64,000 nt of DNA from Rhizobacter sp. SG703 (GTDB lineage: Bacteria; Pseudomonadota; Gammaproteobacteria; Burkholderiales; Burkholderiaceae_C). Under the pieces are notes generated by a model. That model saw only the letters and a list, made by a program, of their open reading frames with translations. It was not told the DNA's origin and made no database searches. Location of the stretch: the NCBI RefSeq assembly GCF_012275445.1, contig NZ_JAAZQK010000012.1:166069-230068 (forward strand), read 5' to 3'. A program made the position numbers and the translations under genes. Position 1 is the first letter of the stretch, and each line of letters begins with the position of its first letter. Shown here one piece after another: positions 9,428 through 18,017 of the stretch.

Positions 9428-9456
9428 AGTATCGCGTAACCAAGTTACAGCGTCAA
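9428..9456 (-). promoter_or_regulatory. edd-eda promoter
   Basis: Read on the minus strand there is TTGACG (9456-9451), a spacer of exactly 17 bases, and GATACT (9433-9428). The start of edd lies 39 bases downstream of the -10 box. The spacer is filled by an inverted repeat described separately, so a bound repressor would compete directly with sigma-70 polymerase. Confidence 0.65.
9435..9449. promoter_or_regulatory. HexR-like operator in the edd promoter spacer
   Basis: The 15-mer CGTAACCAAGTTACA has inverted arms GTAAC and GTTAC around a CAA centre. It closely follows the TGTAAT-N3-ATTACA pattern known for HexR (RpiR family), the KDPG-sensing repressor of sugar catabolism genes in many Proteobacteria. 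Its position in front of edd fits that role. The hexR gene itself is not in the window. Confidence 0.55.
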
Positions 9457-9475
9457 ATCAAGGCGACCGGCGGCC

Positions 9476-11557
9476 TCACGGTTGGGCATGCTGCTTCGCC
9501 CGTTCCAGCAAGGCGTTGCAGCCCTCGCCGCTCGGCTGGCGTTCGCCGGGGTCGACCAGCGGGATCAGCGCCGCCAGCGGGTTCAGCAGGCCGAGCAGCA
9601 CGCTGGCGCCGACCTTGCGCGCGAGCGGCGCCTTCTCGAGCGAGATCTTCGGGTCGCTGAACGTGCCTTGCACGCGCAGCGGCGTGCGCAGCGCGAGCGG
9701 GCTGAAGTCCTTCGGCGTGACGACCGCGCGCAGGTCCATCTGCTCGTCGGCGAGCGACAGCGTGCCATCGGCCCAGACCGTCGAATCCTTGGTGTCGACC
9801 ACCATCGCGCGCGGCCGCAGCACGCCCTTCTTCGCCTGCAGGTCGACCAGCGCGCAGTCGATCGTCAGCAGTTCGTCGCCCTTGGCCATCACGCCGAGCG
9901 CCTGTGCCAGGTCGAGCCCCGCGCCCTCCATCGCCAGGTGCGACACCTTGCCTTCGACGATGCGGGTGACGACGGTGCCCTCCAGGCTGCCGAGAATTTC
10001 GGCGGTCGAGCGGCCTTCGCCCTTCAGCCTGGCCTGGCCGATCAGCCGGCCGGTGACGTACGGCGGCTTGTCGGCGGGCCGGCCCTGGTTCAGCCATCGC
10101 TCCAGCCGCACGCCGCTCCAGCGCAGGTCGCTGTCCCACAGCGCGAGCTTCGGCTTGCCGTCCAGCGACACCGCACCGGCCAGGTTGCCGTCGGCGGTGC
10201 GCGCCACCAGGTCGTTGATCGCGAGCTTGCCGTCGTTCAAGGTCAGGTGCGCGCGCAACGGCTGCAGCGGCAACGCGAAGATGCGGCCGAGTTCGGCGCG
10301 GTCGAAGGCCATCGTGACGTTCGCGTCCATCGCGCTCAGCGACGGCAGGTCGAAGGCCCGGTTCGGCAGCACGCGGTCGCCGGGGCGCTTCGGCGGCTTC
10401 TGCTCGGGGGCCACCGCGGGCACCGGGGCCGGCCCGACGCCGATGCTGGGCAGCAGGTCGGCCAGCAGCAGCCGCGGCCCCGCGACGCGACCCGACAGCA
10501 GCGGCACCTTCGGGCGCAGGTCGTAGGTCAGCGCCGCGTTGAGCTTGCTGTTGCCGACGGTCGCATCGTCGACCAGCACGTTCCACACGTCGCCGCGCTT
10601 CGCGACGCGGCCATCGATCGCGAACGGGCCGGTGGTCGGCAGCGTGACGCCGAGCGGATCGCCGACCGCCGACAGCGACGGGCCGGCAACGCGCACGCGG
10701 CCGGTCATGCCTTCGAGCTTCAGCACGTCGGTCACGGTGCCGCGAAAGCGCAGGCTGGCGCGACCGGCGTCGATCCGCAGCGCGACCGGCACCGGCGGCG
10801 CGTCGTCGTCGCTGACCAGCAGCGGCGTGATGCCGATCGAACGCAGGCGGCCTTCGACCGGGAAGCCTCCATAGGTGCCTTTTGCCCGAACGACGAGGCC
10901 TCGCAGCGGTGTCGATGCGGCGCGGTCCGGCACAGGGGCCGAGGCGGCCGATGCCTCCGGCGCACCGTCCTGGGCGGCGTCCGGCAGGGCGTCGGACGCC
11001 GCGGCGTTTTCAGCCAGCCGCACCTGCGCGCGGATGTCGGCCTTCAACGGCGCATCGACGACGGTCAGCTCGCCGTCGTTCACCGACAGCGAACGCACGC
11101 GCGGCAATCGAGTGCCCTTCTGCCGCTGCGCCTTCGGATCGCCGAACTGCCACGATGCGAGCCCATCGTCGCGGCGCTCGGCATGCACGACGAGGCGGTC
11201 CGCATGCAGTCGCTTGATGTCCAGCGCATCGCCCCGGTGGGCACGCCACAGCGCTGCGTAGGCGACCCGCAGCTGGGCATTCTCGGCCCGCAGGAAAAAC
11301 GGATCGCGGCTCCACCCTGTACTGCCGATCTCGAGCACCGGCACGTCGATGCGCAAACCGCCCAGCAGGTGGATGCGCCCCTTGTCGGGCGCGTCGCTCA
11401 GGCGAACCTCGCGCTTCAGCGTGTCGGCCAGCATCCGCTGCGCCGGGCCGACGAGGAAAGGCCACCCCAGCGCTTCGCAGACGATGGCGCCGACGAGCAC
11501 GGCGCCCGCCGCGCCGAGCGGGCCCCACACCCACGCCGAACGCCGCGCCACGGTCAC
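9476..11557 (-). CDS. AsmA family protein
   Basis: A 693-residue envelope protein. It has an N-terminal membrane anchor at about residues 10-30 (GPLGAAGAVLVGAIVCEALG), then a long beta-strand-rich body and a conserved C-terminal AsmA region that includes GEGRSTAEILGSLEG and a DLRAVV strand. The family is related to bridge-like phospholipid carriers such as TamB and YhdP, and this copy probably acts in the periplasm on outer-membrane lipid balance. The start is a GTG at 11557 that overlaps the stop of the upstream gene as GTGA; that overlap and the anchor position support it over longer frames. Confidence 0.85.
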   Translation of the reverse strand: MTVARRSAWVWGPLGAAGAVLVGAIVCEALGWPFLVGPAQRMLADTLKREVRLSDAPDKGRIHLLGGLRIDVPVLEIGSTGWSRDPFFLRAENAQLRVAYAALWRAHRGDALDIKRLHADRLVVHAERRDDGLASWQFGDPKAQRQKGTRLPRVRSLSVNDGELTVVDAPLKADIRAQVRLAENAAASDALPDAAQDGAPEASAASAPVPDRAASTPLRGLVVRAKGTYGGFPVEGRLRSIGITPLLVSDDDAPPVPVALRIDAGRASLRFRGTVTDVLKLEGMTGRVRVAGPSLSAVGDPLGVTLPTTGPFAIDGRVAKRGDVWNVLVDDATVGNSKLNAALTYDLRPKVPLLSGRVAGPRLLLADLLPSIGVGPAPVPAVAPEQKPPKRPGDRVLPNRAFDLPSLSAMDANVTMAFDRAELGRIFALPLQPLRAHLTLNDGKLAINDLVARTADGNLAGAVSLDGKPKLALWDSDLRWSGVRLERWLNQGRPADKPPYVTGRLIGQARLKGEGRSTAEILGSLEGTVVTRIVEGKVSHLAMEGAGLDLAQALGVMAKGDELLTIDCALVDLQAKKGVLRPRAMVVDTKDSTVWADGTLSLADEQMDLRAVVTPKDFSPLALRTPLRVQGTFSDPKISLEKAPLARKVGASVLLGLLNPLAALIPLVDPGERQPSGEGCNALLERAKQHAQP

Positions 11558-12090
11558 TCGCCGATCAACGAGCGCTGGTGTGCCAGCGGCGGTCGCGCCG
11601 GGTTGTTGACGACCTCGTGGTCGCCGAGGCCGACCGGCTTGCCGCCAAGGACCGACGCGGCCATCGCCAGCAGACGGATCATCTTGCTGCTGTTCGCGTC
11701 CCAGTATTCGGCGATGTCGGTGTCGACCCGCAGCAGCACCAGGTCGGGGTCGTCCTTGCCTTGCGGGAACCACGGCTTCGCGGCAGCGGTCCACAGCGCG
11801 TCGATGCGGGCGCGGTCGTTGACGATGGCAGCCTGTCCACTGATCGACACATAGGTTGCATCGTCTTCGTCGGTGAACGCGAGGTTGACCCGGTCGAGCT
11901 GGTGCACCTTGGCCGAGCGCTCGCTGGTGAAGAACCAGAAGCTGCCATCGGCATCGACCTCGAGCGCGGCCATCGGGCGGCCGAGCAGCCGGCCATCGGG
12001 CGCCTGCGTCGTCAGCATCGCGATGTCGATGCCCTCGACCAGGTCGACGATCTTCTTCAGGTTCTCATGGCGTTGCGGTTGGACCTTCAT
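11554..12090 (-). CDS. Pyridoxamine 5'-phosphate oxidase-fold protein (general stress protein 26 type)
   Basis: A 178-residue protein with the split-barrel flavin-binding fold. Recognisable segments are the N-terminal AMLTTQAPDGRLLGRPM, then FWFFTSERSAK, and the middle YVSISGQA. These fit the stress-protein-26 subgroup rather than true PdxH, which is encoded separately at 14292. It probably binds FMN, FAD or F420-like cofactors, and its reaction is unknown. It is translationally coupled to the downstream AsmA-like gene by a four-base overlap, an unusual pairing of a cytoplasmic flavin-fold protein with an envelope protein. Confidence 0.83.
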   Translation of the reverse strand: MKVQPQRHENLKKIVDLVEGIDIAMLTTQAPDGRLLGRPMAALEVDADGSFWFFTSERSAKVHQLDRVNLAFTDEDDATYVSISGQAAIVNDRARIDALWTAAAKPWFPQGKDDPDLVLLRVDTDIAEYWDANSSKMIRLLAMAASVLGGKPVGLGDHEVVNNPARPPLAHQRSLIGE

Positions 12091-12233
12091 GACGCGGCTC
12101 CTGCTGGACGGATTCGTTCGGCTGAACGGATTCGCACGAGATTAGGTCGCCGCGCGCGCAGGCCCTATCGGCGAGGGCCGCCACGGGATGTGCGCGATGT
12201 CCTACCCGCCGCCGCGCCGCGGGTCGGGTCGCG

Positions 12234-12722
12234 CTACTGCAGGCGCAGCTCGACGCGGCGCGCCGCTTGCGGGTCGCCGTCGCCGGTGGTCAACGCCGGC
12301 TTGCTGAGCTGCAGGTGCTCGGCAGTGACGCCGTTCGCCTCCAGCGCATGCTGCACGCGCTGTGCACGCCGCTTCGCGAGCTCGGCGTTGGCGGCCGCAT
12401 CGCCGCTCGCATCGTGGAAGCCGGAGATCAGCACGCTGCCGCCCGTCGAGCGGATCGCCTCGGCGACGCGGTTCAGCACGTCGGTGGCATCGGCCGGCAG
12501 GCTGTCCTGGCCGACCTCGAAGTAGATGCGCTCGACCGCCGGTGTCGCGGCGGCTGCGGCGGGCGTGGCCGTGGCGCCGGCCGTCGCGGCCGAGCCCACT
12601 GCCCGCGGCACGTGCAGCACGCGCGAGGCGGCCAGGCCGATCACGCCCGCCAGCACCAGCAGCACCACCAAGGCCACCGCCCACAGCGCATATTTCTGCA
12701 CGTCATCGTCCTGGTCGCTCAT
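12234..12722 (-). CDS. Membrane-anchored OmpA-domain protein
   Basis: A 162-residue protein with a short cytoplasmic N-terminus and a single membrane helix near residues 12-32 (ALWAVALVVLLVLAGVIGLA). An Ala/Thr-rich linker and an OmpA/MotB-like peptidoglycan-binding domain follow, with IYFEVGQDSLP, DAS-GDAAANAELAKRRAQRV and a terminal RRVELRL. The conserved Asp and Arg that hold diaminopimelate are in the expected segments. It probably tethers the inner membrane to the cell wall. It is divergent from the chaC-like gene, with only 43 bases between them. Confidence 0.82.
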   Translation of the reverse strand: MSDQDDDVQKYALWAVALVVLLVLAGVIGLAASRVLHVPRAVGSAATAGATATPAAAAATPAVERIYFEVGQDSLPADATDVLNRVAEAIRSTGGSVLISGFHDASGDAAANAELAKRRAQRVQHALEANGVTAEHLQLSKPALTTGDGDPQAARRVELRLQ

Positions 12723-12752
12723 CGCCGGCTCCCGTCTGAAGAAAATTCATTC

Positions 12753-12758
12753 TAGAGT
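12753..12758 (+). promoter_or_regulatory. -10-like hexamer 7 bases before the chaC-like start
   Basis: TAGAGT is followed by GGCGGTC and then the ATG at 12766. No ribosome binding site is visible, so the transcript may be leaderless or nearly so. Confidence 0.35.
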
Positions 12759-12765
12759 GGCGGTC

Positions 12766-13398
12766 ATGCCCGACATCGCTTCCGACGCCGTCATCGACAC
12801 CGCGCTGCTGCCGGTGCGCGACCCCGCGAAACTGCTGGCCGAGGTGCATGCCGGCTGGGGCGGTCGCGACGACCTGTGGATCTTCGGCTATGCGTCGCTG
12901 ATCTGGCGCCCCGAGTTCGAGGCCGCCGAGCAGCGGCCGGCGCAGGTCCACGGCTGGCACCGCGCGCTCGAGATGCGTTCGCGCATCAACCGGGGCACGC
13001 CCGAATGCCCGGGGTTGGTGTTCGCGCTGGTGGCCGGCGGCTCGTGCCGCGGCATGGTCTACCGCATCGAACGCGAGCGCGTCGACGACGAGTTGCCGAG
13101 GCTGTGGGCGCGCGAGATGCCGACCGGCGTCTACGATGCCCGCTGGCTGCCGTGCCGCACGCCGCTGGGCGCGGTGACCGCACTCGGCTTCACGCTCAGC
13201 CGCAGCAGCCCGAACTACACCGGCGCGCTGAGCGACGAGCACCTGCTGGGCGTGCTGCGCAGCGCCTGCGGGCGCTACGGCACGACGCTCGACTACCTGA
13301 TGGAGACCGCCCGCTCGCTGCGGCAGTGCGGCATCCGCGATCATGGCATCGAGCGCCTCGTCGCGCTGGTGGAGCACCACGCGCTGGTGACAGGCTAG
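12766..13398 (+). CDS. Gamma-glutamylcyclotransferase (ChaC-like)
   Basis: A 210-residue protein of the ChaC family, which cleaves glutathione to 5-oxoproline and Cys-Gly. The N-terminal FGYASLIWRPEF segment (about residues 43-54) is the family's substrate loop, and YL-ET-SL-GI-D spacing near the C-terminus is also typical. The ATG at 12766 was chosen because an upstream in-frame start would overlap the divergent OmpA-domain gene. A role in glutathione turnover is inferred from the family. Confidence 0.85.
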   Translation: MPDIASDAVIDTALLPVRDPAKLLAEVHAGWGGRDDLWIFGYASLIWRPEFEAAEQRPAQVHGWHRALEMRSRINRGTPECPGLVFALVAGGSCRGMVYRIERERVDDELPRLWAREMPTGVYDARWLPCRTPLGAVTALGFTLSRSSPNYTGALSDEHLLGVLRSACGRYGTTLDYLMETARSLRQCGIRDHGIERLVALVEHHALVTG

Positions 13399-13449
13399 GC
13401 AGGCCGAGCGCCGGGCCGCCCCAAGCCGGCCTGCATCCCCTCGGGGGAT

Positions 13450-13471
13450 CGGTCGGTGTACTCGCCGACCG
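13450..13471. terminator. Hairpin between convergent genes
   Basis: CGGTCGG at 13450-13456 pairs perfectly with CCGACCG at 13465-13471 across an 8-base loop. It lies between the ends of the convergent chaC-like and mocA-like genes, so it may terminate both. There is no clear T-run. Confidence 0.4.
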
Positions 13472-13482
13472 AGGGGCCGTCA

Positions 13483-14115
13483 TCAGCGGGAGTCGCCGAA
13501 CAATGCGGGGGTGTACGCTGCCCGCACGCGATCGAGGTCGCCCTCGTTGTCGACATCCATCAGCACGCCCGAATCGTCGACATCGACCGCCTGCGCCGGA
13601 TAGCGCGCCACTAGCCGGCGCGCACCTTCATCGCCGGTCAGCATCACCAGCTCGGTGTACAGCTCGGCCGCAAAGCCCACCGGGTGGCCGCGGCGGCCCT
13701 TGTACTGCGCATAGCTGACCGGATGGTGCTCCAGCTGCTGCGCGACCGCGACCAGCGTCGACGGCATCACCATCGGCATGTCGCCCGGCAGCACCAGCCA
13801 GCCCGACGCATCGGAGCAGGCCGCGACGCCGGACGCGATCGAGAACCCCATGCCCAGGCGCTGCGCATTGACCGGTGCGCCCGATCCGACGGCGGGCAGC
13901 AGCACGATGTCGCGCGTCGCGACGTGCGAGGCGGCCTCCTCGGCCAGCAGCTCGGTGGCGACGACGATCACCGGCAGGTGCGTCGCAAGCGCATGCCGCA
14001 GCGTCGTCCCGAGGACGCTGGACGCACCGAGGCTCTGCGTGAGCTTGTGCTGCGTGCCGCCGAAGCGGGAACCCAGTCCCGCGGCGAGCACGACGATCGC
14101 CGGCCGCGCCTTCAT
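13483..14115 (-). CDS. MocA-like molybdenum cofactor cytidylyltransferase/NTP transferase
   Basis: A 210-residue nucleotidyltransferase. The nucleotide-binding signature AAGLGSRFGG with the following KL lies at about residues 11-25. LPGDMPMV near residue 110 carries the metal Asp, and GRRGHPVGF is a strong MocA/MobA-superfamily motif. Members transfer CMP or GMP to molybdopterin, or act on small sugar phosphates. No molybdoenzyme gene lies nearby, so the substrate is unproven. Confidence 0.78.
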   Translation of the reverse strand: MKARPAIVVLAAGLGSRFGGTQHKLTQSLGASSVLGTTLRHALATHLPVIVVATELLAEEAASHVATRDIVLLPAVGSGAPVNAQRLGMGFSIASGVAACSDASGWLVLPGDMPMVMPSTLVAVAQQLEHHPVSYAQYKGRRGHPVGFAAELYTELVMLTGDEGARRLVARYPAQAVDVDDSGVLMDVDNEGDLDRVRAAYTPALFGDSR

Positions 14116-14239
14116 GTGGCCATCCCTTCATTCTTGTTGGTCATGGCAGCCGGCGCATCACTGCACGCAAGCCCATGGCAGCAAGAATGGAATCGTTTGC
14201 TTTCGCCGACTAGTGGGGCGTTCACTTAAGGCATTCCCC

Positions 14240-14260
14240 GCAGGGTGCTCTGTTCCCTGC
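14240..14260 (+). terminator. Hairpin followed by a T-rich tract before pdxH
   Basis: GCAGGG (14240-14245) pairs with CCCTGC (14255-14260) over a 9-base loop, and GATATCTTTTT follows. It resembles an intrinsic terminator. It lies upstream of the likely pdxH -10 box, so it may shield pdxH from readthrough rather than act as an attenuator. Confidence 0.4.
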
Positions 14261-14279
14261 GATATCTTTTTCTCTGCGA

Positions 14280-14285
14280 CATACT
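14280..14285 (+). promoter_or_regulatory. -10-like hexamer 6 bases before pdxH
   Basis: CATACT is followed by GCCAGC and the ATG at 14292, again without a ribosome binding site. This is one of several probable leaderless starts in the window. Confidence 0.35.
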
Positions 14286-14291
14286 GCCAGC

Positions 14292-14927
14292 ATGCCCGAC
14301 ATTGCCGACCTCCGTAAAAGTTACGAACGCGCCGAACTCGACGAGACCGCCTCGCGCAGCGACCCGCTCGAACAGTTCGGGCTGTGGTTCCAGCAGGCGC
14401 TCGATGCGCAGGTGCCCGAGCCGAACGCGATGACGCTCGCGACGGTCGGTCCCGACCAGCGGCCGTCGACGCGCATCGTGCTGGTCAAGGGCTTCGATGC
14501 GCGCGGCCTGGTCTGGTACACGAACTACGACAGCCGCAAGGGCCGCGAACTGGCCGGCCACCCGTGGGCCGCGCTGCAGTTCCACTGGGTCGAGCTGGAG
14601 CGCGTCGTGCGCATCGAGGGCCGCGTCGAGCGCACCAGCGACGCGGAGTCGGATGCGTACTTCCAGTCGCGCCCGCTCGATTCGCGGCTCGGCGCGTGGG
14701 CGTCGCCGCAGAGCGAGGTGATCGGTTCGCGCGCGGTGCTGGTGGCCAATGCCGCAAAGGCCGCCGCGCGTTTCGCGCTGAGCCCGCCGCGCCCACCGCA
14801 CTGGGGCGGTTTCCGGCTCGTGCCCGACACCTGGGAATTCTGGCAGGGCCGCAAGTCGCGCCTGCACGATCGGCTGCGCTACCGGCAGGCCGACGGCGGC
14901 TGGCGGCGCGAACGCCTGGCGCCCTGA
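14292..14927 (+). CDS. pdxH: Pyridoxamine/pyridoxine 5'-phosphate oxidase
   Basis: A 211-residue FMN enzyme that makes pyridoxal 5'-phosphate from PNP or PMP. The FMN-binding segment [19 protein letters not shown] is near residues 59-77. The late signatures [22 protein letters not shown] and SRLHDRL, and a C-terminal RERLAP, match the E. coli-type enzyme. The length is standard. PLP made here would serve glyA and the aminotransferase in this window, among others. Confidence 0.95.
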   Translation: MPDIADLRKSYERAELDETASRSDPLEQFGLWFQQALDAQVPEPNAMTLATVGPDQRPSTRIVLVKGFDARGLVWYTNYDSRKGRELAGHPWAALQFHWVELERVVRIEGRVERTSDAESDAYFQSRPLDSRLGAWASPQSEVIGSRAVLVANAAKAAARFALSPPRPPHWGGFRLVPDTWEFWQGRKSRLHDRLRYRQADGGWRRERLAP

Positions 14928-14940
14928 TCGGCGGCCCTGA

Positions 14941-17900
14941 TCAGCGCACGGCCGGCGCGAGGCCGCTGTTCTCGCCGCCGCGCTGCTGCGCCAGGCGGTC
15001 CAGCGCGGACAGGAAAGCCTTGAAGTCGATCGGCTTGGTCCAGTAGTCGTCGAAGCCGGCCTTGCGGGCACGCGACACGTCTTCGGGCATTGCGTTGGCC
15101 GACAACGCGACGATCGTCGTGCGGGCCAGATCGGGGTCGGCACGCAGGCGGCGAAGCACCTCGGCGCCGTCGATGTCGGGCAGTTGCATGTCGACCAGCA
15201 CCAGGTCGGGCCGCGAGCGCTGCGCGAGGCGGACGCCCGACACGCCGTCGACCGCCACGGCCAGTTCGACGCGGCCGTGGCGCGCGAGCAGTTCCTGCAC
15301 GAGCAGCACGTTGACCGGGTTGTCCTCGATGTAGAGCAGCCGCAGCGGCGCGGCCGGCGTCGTCTGCGCCGGCGCGTCGTGCAGCGCCGCCGGCACGGTC
15401 TGCGCTGCCGATGCCGACAAGGCCGACACCGGCGCAGACCCCTCGGCGGCCGGCAGCACGACCCGGAACTCGCTGCCGCGGCCCGGCTCGCTGTCGACGC
15501 CGATGTCGCCGTGCATCAGCTTGACCAGGTGGCGCACGATGGCCAGACCGATGCCGGTGCCCTGGATCGCCTCGCGCTCCGCGCCGAGCCGGTTGAACGG
15601 CTCGAACAGGTGGCGCCGCTGCGCCGCCGACATCCCGCGGCCGTTGTCGCGCACCGTGATCGCCCACGCCGGCGCACCCTGCCAGGCCGTGGGTTCCACG
15701 CCCAGCCACACGCTGCCGCCGGCGCGGTTGTACTTGATGGCGTTGCTCATCAGGTTGGCGAGCACCTGCCGCACGCGCCGCGGATCACCCAGCACCCGGG
15801 CGGCGGTGGGCTCGGCCTGCACGCCGACACCCGCGTCGTCGGCCTGCAGCCGGGTCCACTGCAGCACGTCCTGCAGCGCAGCCTGCAGCGGCACGGCCTC
15901 GTGGGCGAGCGGCATGCTGCTCGACTCGATCGACGCGAGGTCGAGCACGTCGTCGATCAGCGCCAGCAAGTGCTGCCCAGCCGAGCGGATGCGCTCGACG
16001 CGCTCGCCCTGGGCCGCGCTCAGCGGATCGCCGGCATCGGCGGACAACAGCTGCGCGAAGCCGAGCACCGCATTGAGCGGCGTGCGCAGCTCGTGGCTCA
16101 TGCGCGCCAGGAACTCGCTCTTCGCGCGGCTGGCCTGCTCGGCCGCCGCCTTGTCCTGCAGCGCCTGCTCGGCCCGCTTGCGTTCGGTGACGTCCCAGTT
16201 GACGCCCAGCAGCCGTTCCGGACGACCCTGCGCGTCGTGCTGCACATGGCCGCGCGTGGCCAGCCAGCGCACCGAACCATCGGGCCACACCACGCGGAAC
16301 TCGTGCTCGAGCACGCTGCCGTCGCGCGCCGCCTCGTCCATCTTGCGCTGCAGCTCCGCCACGTCGTCGGGGTGGCGCGAGCCGTCGCGCAGCTCGTTGG
16401 CGCCGAGCGGCCCGTCGGGGCGGTGGCCGCGCAGCCGGAACATCTGCGCGTCCCATTGCGACACCTGCGTGCGCAGGTCGCGCTCCCAGGTGCCGATGCC
16501 GGCCGATTCGGCGGCGATCATCGTGCGCTCCTGCACGCGCCGCAGCTGCGCGCGGGCGCTGTGCAGCTCGGTGATGTCGATGTTCACGCCGAAGGCCATC
16601 AGCCGGCCGTTGACGCGCTCGCGCCGCGACCAGGCGGAGACCCAGCGCACCTCGCCATCGTCGGCGCGGCGGATGCGGAACTCCGACTGCAGCCCCTGCG
16701 GCATGCCGCGCTCGGCGATCTCGCCGTGCGTCTGCATCGCCGCACGATCGTCCGGGTGCACCAGTTCCTGCATCCAGCGTTCCTCGCTCGGCACGCCGTC
16801 CTGCGGGGGCAATCCGTAGATGCGGAACATCTGCTCGTTCCACTCGCCCTGCCGCGCCTCGATGTCGACCGTCCAGATGCCGACGCCCGCGGCGTTGGTG
16901 ACCATGTCGATGCGGCGCGCGAAGGCCTGCGCCTGTTCGCGCTCGGCGATCTGCGCGCTGCGGTCGAGCGAAACGCCGGACAGCGCGATCGCCCGCCCCT
17001 TGTCGTCGCGTTCGGCGACGCGACGCGTCAGCAGGTGCCGGTAGCTGCCGTCGTGGTTCAGGTAGCGCGCCTCGACGTCGACGACGCGGTGCGTCGCGAT
17101 GGCCTCGTCGGCGGCGCGCAGCACCGCGCCGCGGTCGTCGGGATGGATGGTCGAGCGCATGTACTCGAGCGTCAGGCCGTCGGGCGGGCGCGCGATGCCC
17201 ATCACCTGGTAGCCCCAGTCGTTGAAGTAGATGCGCTGGGTCGCCAGGTCGACGCGCCACACCGACACCGACGCCAGCGTGACCGCGCGGTTCAACTTGG
17301 TCGTGATCGCCTCGACCTCGCGCAGGCGCGTCGTGCCCTCGGTGTCGTCGAGCAGGATGCCGGTCATGCGCACCGGCCGGCCCTGCGGCCCGGGGTGCAC
17401 CTCGCACAGCGAGTGGAACTCCTTGACCTGGCCGTCGGGCAGCACCAGCCGGAACCAGGTCTCGTAGCGGCCCGGCGCTTCGCCGAACCGCGCATGCTCG
17501 CGGCGGAAGCGGTCGCGGTCGTCGGGGTGCACGCGCTCGCTGGCCTGCTCGAAGGTCGGCACGCCGCCGGCCGGGTCGAAGCCGCACAGGCGGAACATGT
17601 GGAGGTCCCAGCGGCCCTCGCCGGTGCGCAGGTCGCGCTCCCAGGCGCCGGTGCGGCCGAACTGCTCGATCAGTTCGAGCCGGGCCGCCTCGACGGACGG
17701 CAGCACCAGCCAGGCGAGCCAGCCGCTGTCGAGCCAGACCGAGGTCCAGTCGAGCTCGAGCGCCGAGCCGGGGAACGCCACCCGGCCGCGCCCGCTGGGC
17801 ATCGGGTGGCGCAGCATCGCCACCAGCTCACGTGCGAGCGCCTGCCAGCCGGCGTCGACGATGCCGTGGTCGGACGCCCACTGCGCCGCGGCGGGGTTCA

Positions 17901-17967
17901 CCTTCCAGCGGCCATCGGCCCAGAGCCGCAGCGCCGGGGCCGGCGAGGAAAGCCACAAGGTGTCCAT
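14941..17967 (-). CDS. Hybrid sensor histidine kinase with tandem PAS domains
   Basis: A 1008-residue signalling protein. After an N-terminal region of about 95 residues that looks like a degenerate PAS, there are four PAS_3-type repeats at about 100-215, 225-345, 350-475 and 480-605, each with an HPDD motif. HisKA follows near 620-690, with the phospho-acceptor His in MSHELRTPLN. HATPase is at about 730-850, with SNAIKYN, DNGRGM and TGIGLAI. A C-terminal receiver at about 880-1000 has VDMQLPDIDG and a WTKPID lysine. No membrane helix is visible, so it senses a cytoplasmic cue. Its partner regulator is not adjacent. Confidence 0.93.
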   Translation of the reverse strand: MDTLWLSSPAPALRLWADGRWKVNPAAAQWASDHGIVDAGWQALARELVAMLRHPMPSGRGRVAFPGSALELDWTSVWLDSGWLAWLVLPSVEAARLELIEQFGRTGAWERDLRTGEGRWDLHMFRLCGFDPAGGVPTFEQASERVHPDDRDRFRREHARFGEAPGRYETWFRLVLPDGQVKEFHSLCEVHPGPQGRPVRMTGILLDDTEGTTRLREVEAITTKLNRAVTLASVSVWRVDLATQRIYFNDWGYQVMGIARPPDGLTLEYMRSTIHPDDRGAVLRAADEAIATHRVVDVEARYLNHDGSYRHLLTRRVAERDDKGRAIALSGVSLDRSAQIAEREQAQAFARRIDMVTNAAGVGIWTVDIEARQGEWNEQMFRIYGLPPQDGVPSEERWMQELVHPDDRAAMQTHGEIAERGMPQGLQSEFRIRRADDGEVRWVSAWSRRERVNGRLMAFGVNIDITELHSARAQLRRVQERTMIAAESAGIGTWERDLRTQVSQWDAQMFRLRGHRPDGPLGANELRDGSRHPDDVAELQRKMDEAARDGSVLEHEFRVVWPDGSVRWLATRGHVQHDAQGRPERLLGVNWDVTERKRAEQALQDKAAAEQASRAKSEFLARMSHELRTPLNAVLGFAQLLSADAGDPLSAAQGERVERIRSAGQHLLALIDDVLDLASIESSSMPLAHEAVPLQAALQDVLQWTRLQADDAGVGVQAEPTAARVLGDPRRVRQVLANLMSNAIKYNRAGGSVWLGVEPTAWQGAPAWAITVRDNGRGMSAAQRRHLFEPFNRLGAEREAIQGTGIGLAIVRHLVKLMHGDIGVDSEPGRGSEFRVVLPAAEGSAPVSALSASAAQTVPAALHDAPAQTTPAAPLRLLYIEDNPVNVLLVQELLARHGRVELAVAVDGVSGVRLAQRSRPDLVLVDMQLPDIDGAEVLRRLRADPDLARTTIVALSANAMPEDVSRARKAGFDDYWTKPIDFKAFLSALDRLAQQRGGENSGLAPAVR

Positions 17968-18017
17968 GGTGGGGGCGAGTGTACTGACAGCCCCTCACCC
18001 GCGGACCCGCGTGCGGG

